10,261 bases of DNA. It comes from Gonium pectorale. Lineage: Eukaryota; Chlorophyta; Chlorophyceae; Chlamydomonadales; Volvocaceae. Of this stretch, positions 1 through 8,900 are shown in pieces (the stretch's first letter is position 1; every line of letters begins with the position of its first letter). The notes beneath the pieces are model-generated. The model made no database searches. It saw nothing but the letters and a program-made list of their open reading frames with translations, and was not told the DNA's origin. Location of the stretch: the NCBI GenBank assembly GCA_001584585.1, contig LSYV01000048.1:1030381-1040641 (forward strand). Reading direction: 5' to 3'. Both the position numbers and the translations under genes were made by a program.

Positions 1-95
1 CAGCGGCGCCAGGCGGTTGGATGAGGGCCGGCGGCATCCTGCCATATCCCACATCCTCTGCACCCCCCGCCACGTCCCATCCAGCGCAATTGCTA
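1..95 (-). CDS. Partial exon, possibly DTW-domain tRNA-modifying enzyme
   Basis: At the left edge the minus strand has an open frame reading AIALDGTWRGVQRMWDM and then AGCRRPSSNRLAPL, running off the window. It follows a possible acceptor GAGAGCGCAG at 96. Third positions are mostly G/C. LDGTW followed by a basic residue and M resembles the signature of DTW-domain proteins (DTWD1/DTWD2 and bacterial TapT; tRNA-uridine aminocarboxypropyltransferases). That family match is from memory of a short motif only. The frame is also open further upstream (to about 190), so the acceptor is not certain. No second domain piece was found. Confidence 0.28.
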
Positions 96-190
96 CTGCG
101 CTCTCACTGTCGGCCGGAGCCAGTGGTGGGGGCGGGAGGGGGGGCAGCAGTGCGCCGCGCGCCCGCAACCAAAAGGCAGCGGAGCGGCGT

Positions 191-214
191 GGAGTGGAGT
201 GGAGTGGAGTGGAG
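191..214. repeat. GGAGT tandem repeat
   Basis: Four perfect copies of GGAGT followed by GGAG. It is a simple pentanucleotide microsatellite in non-coding sequence. Confidence 0.95.
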
Positions 215-965
215 CGACAGCGGGAGCGGGGCCTGGTCCCCGCACGTGTGCCCCACGCTGCAGCGGAGGGCCGTGTGGAGCCCGGTCTCTCCCCGCAGCT
301 GGGCACGGCGATGGCGGTGGTGATGGCACACACAGCCGGGCAATGAAGGGCCGTGATGGCGTGCGGTCAGAGGCCAGCGGTCCTGTCGCAGCTGTGTAAA
401 GACAAGTGCCACCGGGGGAGGGGGGCCTTTTCGTTCAAGGTGGCCGATATGGGGGCGTGTAAGGGCCGACTGGCGGGGCGCCCGCTACCAACCCAAGTAC
501 TGGTGTCCTGCGAAGCCGCAGGGGGACGCTAACCGGCCAACGCCTGGCGGAAGGCCCCCATCGGCAGGGATGCGTTCCCCCGTTGGGCGGGACGCATGAG
601 TGACGCAAGCTGGCTGTGCGCGAGGTGCGTGTTGCTGAGGGTGGGACCCGCCAGCGCTACTGTAACACTGTAGCGCCGGCCGCCAAGCTGCTGGAGTGCC
701 GGCCGCCGCCCCCACACCCTTCACGTAATGCGGACTCGGGGTGGCCGCGTGCGCACAGCTCGGGCCGTGCAGCGGAAGGCGGGAGGGCTGGGGGCCGGGG
801 CTGTTGGTTTAGTGGGGCGGCACCGGGCTGGCGGGGCTGGGTGGCAGCGCCACCGTCCCCTCGTACGCAGCCCGCCGTGTGCACGCCTGCCTGGCCCTGC
901 GACGGACCAACACACCAGCTGGCGCGCCCTCGGTTAAACTCGTCCACGACCGAGCTAGGGCTACG

Positions 966-978
966 CCCCCCCCCCCCC
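966..978. repeat. Poly-C tract (13)
   Basis: A run of 13 C, prone to length error in sequencing. It would shift any reading frame crossing it, including the long plus-strand frame at 616-1602. Confidence 0.9.
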
Positions 979-2182
979 ACCGCATCGCGGGTGCGAAGCA
1001 GCTACAGCGGAGCCACCGCTGAGCGGGGCTTCCTCGCGCAGTCGCCCAGCCAGCCAGCCAACTCAGCAAGCCGAGCGCTTCCCCCTCAGGCCCCGCAGCA
1101 CCCCATCCGCCGCCCACCTCCACCCGCCCGCCCGCATGCACACGCGGGCAGCTGGACCCCACGGCCCCGGGCGAACGACGCCGGCCTCACCCGCTCGCAT
1201 GTGGCGCCACCCCCACCCGCACTGCCATCCAGCCGCACCCGCACACAGGCAACAAGCAGTATGGCGCACTTGCGCTGCCGAGCAGGCTGCTTGCTCGCCC
1301 GCCCACCGCCAGCTTCGCTGCGCCGACAGGAGCACACGCCGCTCGGACCCTCTACCTGGCACCCGGGGGGCCACCTGCTGGCGACGACGCACCAGGCGCC
1401 CGCGGCACGCGCCCCCCACCACCACACCGCCACCAGGGCGCTCGCCCTCATATCGCATCTTCGCTGCTCATCGAGGATTGCGGACCACCATGTGCCATGC
1501 GAGATCAATGAGATTGGGCGGGGTGGCGGTTGCGACTGTCCCACCACACGGCAAAAGCACTCCGCTGCCGGTAAAACCACCGCTGCCGATAATACAGCAT
1601 GAGACGAGACCCGCCCATCGTCCCCGCTGATAGCACTGCGTGCTTACGTTTATGCAGCCGCAACACCGCAAATGCGGGCGCTACCGTCCTGCCCCTTCCG
1701 CTCCATGGCGGGTCGGGCGCCAATCGGCTTGTAGCTCCTGTGTGTGTGGCGAGACTCCATTTGGGAATCAGTACCTGTAAACTCCAGTTTCCAGCACTGC
1801 CGTATACACTTTCACTACACAGGCGACCCGTGCGCCGACAGAGCCCAGCCCCCTGTAGCCGCCACCCCCCCCCCGTCGGCTGCATGCGCCCGCCCACCAT
1901 CTCACAAGCTACAGCCTCTCCAGGCATCCCGGACTCTCCACACGTGGTTTGGAGTTTGGAGCCCGCACTCCCCCTTCAGCCCCTCACCCCCACCTCTCGT
2001 ACGCTTCGCAATCCTTCGCTCGCACAAGCTTGCTCTCGGCGCAATCGCCCATCGCCGCTCAAATCCTGCTCTGCATTGGGTATATTGAGCCCGGGCCGCA
2101 CACAGCCACATCCATCCTAACTCTGGCCCGTGCGCAGCCGCAGACCCAGCAACAAAGGGGCGTTGTGAAGGAGGACCATGCA

Positions 2183-2188
2183 TATAAG
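2183..2188 (+). promoter_or_regulatory. TATA-like site
   Basis: TATAAG in the context ATGCATATAAGGCG, in otherwise GC-rich DNA. No convincing plus-strand gene starts downstream; the nearest ATG frame (2293-2385) is only 30 codons. It is listed as a possible site only. Confidence 0.2.
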
Positions 2189-2223
2189 GCGCCACAAAAT
2201 GGACCAAACACAAAATTCAAGAA

Positions 2224-2245
2224 CCCGCCGAGGGCTCTTGGCGGG
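2224..2245. repeat. Hairpin with 9-bp stem
   Basis: CCCGCCGAG and CTTGGCGGG flank the loop GGCT; all nine positions pair if one G-T pair is allowed. It lies 36 bp after the TATA-like site. It could be a structured untranslated element or chance in GC-rich DNA. Confidence 0.6.
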
Positions 2246-2994
2246 CGGCGCTTGGTCGCTGGCCGCTGACGGTACCGGTCCAGGGCCCTGGGATGAGCAC
2301 CGCTCCGCCGCAGCGCCGAGCACCTCGGCAGTCCCTCGCAGGGTGGCCAGACCCCAGCGCTGGACAGGAAGATACGAATGAATAGCGAGAAGAGGAGTGG
2401 CCAAGGCAAAAGCAGGAACTACTATTGACAAAGAGAATGGGAGCAGGCAAAGAAACACCCTCCCGCAACGGCGACGCCCAAACGCCAACAAACTTGAACC
2501 GCCACTACAGGGAAACGCTGCACCGTGCTCGAAATAACAACAAGCAAGACCGCGCTCAATCTCAAGACCCGGAAGCACCGTACCGCTGCCCCCTCGTCCG
2601 CTACCACCTCTACCTCAGCGAGAGCGCACTGCGACGCAATCGGCAACCTGAACGCTGGACCACCACTGCTCGCCGCAGCCTGCATCAGCGAGCGGCCTCG
2701 CCCTTGGGGCGCCGCCAGCGGAGCACGTCACCCCGTGGCCGCCCCCTCCACAATACCGGCCCTCATGCCTCGGCTGCTGCGGCCAGGGATCTCTGCACGG
2801 CAGAAACCGGCACAGCGGGGCGGGGTAGGGAAAAGGTGTGTGTGTGTTTTGGGGGTGGGTGGGTGCTGGGGCTGGAGCTCACGAGGTCTCGTGGGCTGGC
2901 AGGATGGCGTCCTGGCCCATGCAGCCTGGGCAGCCCGGGCCCGTGCGGTGATGCGCAGCTCTCGTGCGGCGCAGGACGCGCCAGCGGCAGGGAG

Positions 2995-5900
2995 TTAGCT
3001 CCGTACGACTGTGCAGTTCACGACATGTACTGCACGGTTGGTGAACAGGTGTGCACCTGCAACCCCCGCTGTCCCTGCACTCCGCCGTACGTAAACGTGA
3101 CACGACATTTGACGTACGGCGTACGTCCACCTTCCGTACATGTGTATGCCGCACCGCACCTGCTCCTGCACCAGCAGCAGCTCCTTGACCAGCTCCGCCG
3201 CCGCGGGCCGCCGCTCGGGCTCCCCGTCCCAGCAGCCGCGGAGCAGGCGGGCCAGCTTAGGCGGCAGGCGGTCGGGCGGCACGTCCTCCAGCGGCGGCCG
3301 CGCCTTGAGCATGGTCACCCTGGGATGGGAGAGGGGTGTGGGGGAACGGGCTGGAAGCAGTTGGGACTGACGGGTGTGAGTGGGGTTGGGGGACGGGTGG
3401 AGGAAGAGGGGTAATAAAGAAGGAGAAACGTGTCGCGTCGCGGACACCGAATCGCGCACTCAAGAGTAGAAGTAACGGCGGTCTTGATGGAGTTGTAGGC
3501 GACCTTGAGAACTTCGACGCCAGCAACGAGTGATCAGTGCTGTGGCGTACCCTCAGAGGGGGCGCCAACGTGCTGAGCGTCCGTGAAAGGTGTTGTTGGG
3601 TGGGGTTTCGGGTACATCATGGACTAGGCCACGGTCTCAGGCCGGCACTGCACGGCCACGACCGCGTCTGGTGGACGGCTGACGTTGTATGTCCCGCTGA
3701 GAAGCACGGATGATCCAGGGGACGGCAACCGTATTCGTGGCTTCGGAGACTACTTGACTGCGAAACTGATTGTAATCAGATAGCTTGGCAGCCCCCTTCC
3801 CCGGCGCTTCAACAGCCTTGGCCAGCCCTGTCTGCGTTGGCGCGGGCGAGCAGAGCACCCTGTAGCTGCAGCTGCACCTGGCGGCGCTGGCCCCGCCCAG
3901 AGACCGAACACGCCATTCCGCACCGGACCCACGACCCACCCTACACCCGGCATGGGCGGCCGACGCGCAAGCTAGTGCCCGCCCCCGCCCCCCGGCCTGA
4001 CCGCCATCCGCAATCCCCCTCCTCCCCGGCAGCCCGGCAGCCCAGCCGCCCACCTGACGGCGATGATCACCATTTGGAGCCCCTGCGCGCGCCGCGTGCG
4101 GCGACGACCAGCGAGGGGGTGCGGGTGGAGCGGCAGAAACGGCGGTCGCGTCGGGCAGGGCGGTGAGGGCAAGGCAGGGAACATGAACTCCCGCAAGTGG
4201 TGAGCCAAAGGCGCAGCGTGCACGCGTGGCCACGAGAGTATACGGCCAGTGGGCCCCCTAGCCGCACACCCTAGCCATTGTGCGCCCGCCGACCCGCGCG
4301 GGCCCGCCCTCCCCCCTGGCCCCGAGAATGCCTTCCAACCCTCTACCCCCCTGGCCCTTGCCTTTCCCAGGTCCCCCGTGCCAAGCGCCCCCCCCCCCCC
4401 CGCCCGTACCTCCCAGGGCCGCTTGCCCGACAGCATCGCCCACAGCAGTACGCCGAAGCTGTACACTGCGGGGCGGGGCGGGGGCGAGGGAGAGCGGGGG
4501 CAGGGCGGGTATGGGTGTGGGGAAATGGAGGGGGGCAGGCCGAGGGAGGGACGACCAAGCGACTCAAGTGCAACGGCAACTGATAAAACGGGTGACCCCC
4601 CCACCCGCTCCCACCACCCTTCCCCGCTCATCCCGCCCTCCCGCCCGCCCGCCCGCGCACCCACCGTCGACCTTGTGTGTCACGACGTTGTTGGTCACCG
4701 AGTACAGCTCTGCATCGGCGCACCAGGGGGAGTCAGAGGGGGTGCTGGTGAAAGAAAAATGGTTTGATGGGAGCGAGCTGCTGGACACTAGCCGCATTCG
4801 CTCGTCCGGCGTCCAAGTGTCGTTCCTTGCCTTGATGTCGGGCAGCCCGGGGGTTGGGGGCATAAGGGAGCAGGGAGCGGGGGGCGCAGGCGGCAAAATG
4901 CTTGTGCATGCAGCGGGGCCAGGCAGCGGCAGCGGCAGCGGCAGGGCACATGCGGCCCGTCCGCCCGTCCGTCCGTCCGTCCATCCGCGCAAACCCACCC
5001 GTCCGCCCGCCCCACCCGCCCGCTCACCCGGCGCCATGAACTCGGGCTGCCGACAGCGGACCGGTGAGGGGCGCCAGTCGGGTGGGGATGTGGCAGGTGG
5101 GGGTGAGAGAAGAGTGAGAGAAGGTAACAGGGGCGCCGAGGGGTCGGGTGGAACATGTACGGCGGGGCCCCTGCACACTTGCCCTTCAGCCGGTGCCGTA
5201 CCTACCGTAACCCCCGCCCGATGGCCACCCGCCCGCTCACCGTGCCGACCTCGACGTTCTGCGTCACCGCCGCGACGGTGGTCCGCAGCCGCGACAGACC
5301 GAAGTCCTGCGCACGCGTGCGTGTACGCAGTGTGTGTGGGGGGGGGAGGGCAGGCGAGGTCCGCGGGGCATCGGGCAGGCGTCGTTTGGGCGCATGTGTG
5401 TTACATCATGCGAATGTGCGTGCGTGTGGACAGGCTGCAAACAGGCTGCAAACAGGCTGCAAACAGACGTTTGGGCGCATGTGTGTGTGCGTGTGTGTGA
5501 AGGAGGGCTGCTGCTGCACAGGGCCCCCGCCCACCCAGTGGCCCCTTCCAAGGCCCTGGCCGCAGCAGCCAGCCAGCCAGCCAGCAGGTGCCGCCTGCGT
5601 GGCTCGCTGCGCCGCTCCTGCATTGCTCCCTCCCTCCCCGCTCCCCGCTCCACACCCCTGCCTACCGGCCCCCTCCATCCATCCCCCGCCCACTGGCGCC
5701 CCCCTGCGGCCCCCCTTACCGACAACTTGGCCACCATCTGCGGCGTGCCCGGGTTGTTGACCAGCACGTTGCTGTCGTACGCATGCCGTACGTGTGTAGG
5801 TGGTGGGGGGTGGGCATGGGGCATCCGCCAGGATAGGGGACATGCGGGGCGGGAGCGGTTAGCTGGAGTGAGCGGCACATGAGGGGTGGGAGGGACCGTC

Positions 5901-8900
5901 CCAGGTGCCGACGTTGACGGTTTGGTGAACGGCTGCCGCAGCCCTGAACAGCAGGCAACCTGCAACAACATGCGAACGAATGAGCGCAGCGGCCTGCCTG
6001 CGCGCACAGGAGCGTACGGTTGCGATTGACTGGGGCAGGGCCGGGGTTGCCGCCGTGCTGGTGGAGGCAGCGGGGCCGGCGGGGCAGCTGCTCTCACCCC
6101 GGCTTGAGGTCTCGGTGCACGACTGTGGGGTGCAGGTACTCGAGGCCGCGGGCGATGTCCAGCGCGATAGACAGCACCTGCGGCCCGGGCGGGGGGTCGG
6201 GCGGTCGAGGGGGGCGCACACGCGCAGGCGGGTCGGGCGCACAGGGAAGGGTCAAGGCGCACTGAGCGAGAGGGATGGAGGGCGAGCAGCAGCGCATATA
6301 TAGTGGTAGTGTGGCCTGTGACCGGTGATGGATGCGCAGTAGGCGGTAGTTGCCTTGCGCGCTTCATTTCCGCACCATGACCATCGGACCAAGGCCGCAA
6401 CCCTCCTCCCGCCTGGCGGTGTTCTCAACCCCTTAGCTTGCAGCTGCAGAGACTCCCATGCGCCATGCCTCCCCACACCCGCCAGGCCTCCTCAGGCCCG
6501 GTCCACCCACACGGTCTCATCCGCCGTGTGTATCCCTGTACCTCGTACATCTGCTTGCCGTACTCCTTGCCATCTAGCGTGCTTCCGTGGCACTGCCGTC
6601 CCATACCCGCGTTTCTATCCTACCGCTTTCGTGCATGCGCATTTGCATACACATATTGGGCGCATGTACCTTCACGACAGTGCCAGCTCTGACACGCGCT
6701 GTGTCCATTGCATGTCACCCACCACCTGGCTGAACCGTCCTGCCGGACCTCTCGCCCATGTGTTCGTCAGGTACGACTCGGGAAGGTTGGGCATTGTTGG
6801 TGGTCGACGTGTCGGGGGCGGGGCTGGGGCGGGCTACCTTGGTTCATGCACACACACACCACTTCTACTACAATCTTAGCCTAGACGGGTTTATCTGGCG
6901 CCAGCCGACATTACCAACGAATACGGAAGCCGCCGCCCAGGGCGTGAATACCTGGCGGCTGCATGCGTCTCGGAATGCCGACACCATGCATCCGGGAGCC
7001 GGCGAACCGAAGACAAAAGAGGCTTGGCCGCCGGACGGGAGCCTTCATGTGGAAGCCAGTGCGTTCACGTCAACCTTTCGCTCATTTAAACCCCCACCCG
7101 CCACCCCCACCCCCCGAGCCCCGCTGCACACCTGGTCCATGGGCAGCAGCCCCCCCGGCGGTGCGCTGCCGTACAGCAACTTGTCCAGGCTGGTGTCGCA
7201 GCGCTCCAGCACCAGGCACACCCGCGGCGGCGTCAGGCAGGCCGCCAGCAGCGTCACCACATTGGGGTGTTGGCAGCGGCCCAGCACCTCCACCTCCTGC
7301 GTTAGGGCCTCCATCAGCCAGGCAGCCGTGTCCGATACCACATTGCCCCGCGACAGCTGCTGCTGCTGCGCCTTGCCCCCGGCCGCCGCCATCGCCGCTC
7401 CGTTGCCTCCGTCGGTGGCGGCGCTTCCCACCGTGCCTCCCAGCGCGCCCGCCGCGGCCAGCTGCTGCCCCGTCTTGAGGCCCCACACGCCCATCGCGTC
7501 GTCCAGCAGCAGCTTCACCGCCACCAGCCGGCCCTGCGACACAGCCACCACCATCGCCACGTTCGGGTACAGGAGCGGCGGCAGCTGAAGGTAGACCGCC
7601 GGCTCGACCGCACGCTCACTAACACACACGGGCGGTAGATACCGGTAACCCCAACGTGCAGCGAGTGTGCCCCATCGGGTTGCACGCCCCTACCGCCGGC
7701 CCGCCCGCCCGCATGCGTGCCTGCCTCTGCCCCTTGGCCTGCCTCCCAATGAGGCACGCTGCCCGCGTTGCCCCTTGGCGTCCCTTCCGCTGTCCCTTGC
7801 TGTCCCCAGGTGGCGCCCTCCGCCGCTGGTCTCCCCGCGCCCGCACCTGGTACCTCCCCTCCACCACGCGGCCGAACGCGCCCTTGCCCAGCACGCCCGG
7901 CAGCAGCGCCACCTCGGCGGCCGGGCCCGCAGCGGCGGCCGAGTCCAGCCGCCGCACGTCGGGGCGCGGTGGTGTGAGCGGACTTAGCACCGCCAGCGGG
8001 TCGGCGGGGGGTCGGCCGCCGCGGGGTGCAGCCGCCGGGCCCATGGAGGTGGCGGGGAAGGGCGTCGCTGAGCCAAGCAGCGGGCTGCAGCCGTCCGCGA
8101 GGGATGGGCCCGCGCCTGCAATGAGGTGAAGACGCGGCAGGAAGTCAGGTAGGGGGCATGGGGGTTGGCGGCGGTCAGCCTGCACTGCCGCGCATGTGTG
8201 CCGAGACCCGAGAGAGCGTGGAGCAGGACGCTTGTAGTCACTTGACGGGCCTGGAAGTGCCCACTGCCGGCGCCGTGGTCTGGCGGACCCCTCCCCCCGC
8301 TTCCCACCTTTGCTGTTCCGGACCCCACGCCCTGCCCGCCCCCCCCCTTTGACTCCGGGCCGCGCCCTCACCGCTGGTGGTGCCGCCTCCGGCGAGGCTG
8401 GAGGGGCCCGAGCTGGAAACGTGCGTGAGCCGCAGCACCGCCACCGGCCCGCCCGCCGAGCCGCTGGCCGCCGACCGGGTGGCCGCGGTGTACCAGCTGC
8501 CTCCCTCGGATGCGGACGCGGGGCCGCTGCTGCTGTTGGCGGCATTGCCTACCGCCACGCGGCCCGCCTCCTCCCTGCACGTCCGTCACACGGGAGGTCG
8601 CGGTCGGCAAGGGGCCAAGGGGAGGGGGCTGGCTGGCCTGGCACTGGGGCTGGGCGCGGCCCGACTTGGCGGCAGTGCACACGACAGGCCCCACATGCCT
8701 GGCTGCCGCGCCGCCCGAGCTGTCGGTGACCCGGGCTGCATCCCCACGCACCGGCACCGGCGCGCAGCAGGCGCAGGAGGGCGGCACCCGTCCCAACGGC
8801 CGAGGCACAGCCGACACAGTATCAGAGTCCCAGGCAACACTCGCCTACGCGTCCCAGACAAGGCCCGGCCCGTCGAACCAAAGCCGTATGCCGGGTCCGA

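Larger units (their letters stand above)
96..1700. other. No supportable gene; GC-rich, Pro/Arg-rich open sequence
   Basis: I see no domain, splice pattern or codon bias strong enough to call a gene. The longest open frame is on the plus strand, 616-1602 (328 codons), rich in Pro, Ala, Arg and His with many rare codons near its end. In DNA this GC-rich, long frames without function are expected. TGTAA, the usual volvocine polyadenylation signal, occurs on the plus strand at about 394-398 and 660-664. Some of this stretch may therefore be untranslated or intronic sequence of a neighbour. Confidence 0.5.
1701..2878. other. Intergenic or 3' flanking region without a supported gene
   Basis: GC content drops compared with the gene, and from about 2370 to 2570 the plus strand is A-rich (T-rich on the kinase coding strand), as expected for flanking or untranslated sequence. 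It contains a TATA-like site at 2183, a hairpin at 2224-2245, and a 30-codon ATG frame at 2293-2385 on the plus strand. A GT tract and G-rich run lie at about 2835-2875. Nothing here matches a known gene. Confidence 0.5.
2995..3159 (-). other. Read-through C-terminal tail, or last intron / 3' UTR
   Basis: The exon 14 frame continues for about 54 residues (starting VRCGIHMYGRWTYAVRQ) to TAA at 2995-2997, but with codons unlike the rest of the gene. The segment holds three inverted repeats. A second minus frame, ending at TGA 2879-2881, shows better codon use from about 2978 down (WRVLRRTRAAHHR, then GPGCPGCMGQDAILPAHETS). It could be reached from donor CG|GTGCGG by an acceptor such as CTGCACAG. 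I found no TGTAA polyadenylation signal on the minus strand downstream, so the transcript end is open. Confidence 0.35.

Noticed and set aside
616..1602. Plus-strand open frame of 328 codons
   Set aside because: It is Pro/Arg/His-rich, has many rare codons, crosses a 13-C tract and has no domain or splice pattern. Frames this long arise by chance in DNA this GC-rich.
2425..3414. Plus-strand open frame of 329 codons
   Set aside because: Its second half is antisense to the well-supported last kinase exon, and the composition is that of a shadow frame.
4710..4850. Open frame directly upstream of exon 11 (LPDIKARNDTWTPDERMRL...) as an exon extension
   Set aside because: Joining the microexon directly to 4709 gives an exact MAPE-LYSV match; adding the extension would put a foreign block into the activation segment right after MAP.
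4280..5500. Plus-strand open frame of 406 codons
   Set aside because: It is antisense to four kinase exons (9-12) and runs through simple repeats and a poly-C tract, so it is a shadow.
5264..6400. Minus-strand 378-codon frame treated as one protein
   Set aside because: It includes exon 8 in frame, but the rest is intron; exons 7 and 9 use other frames and only splicing gives a continuous kinase.
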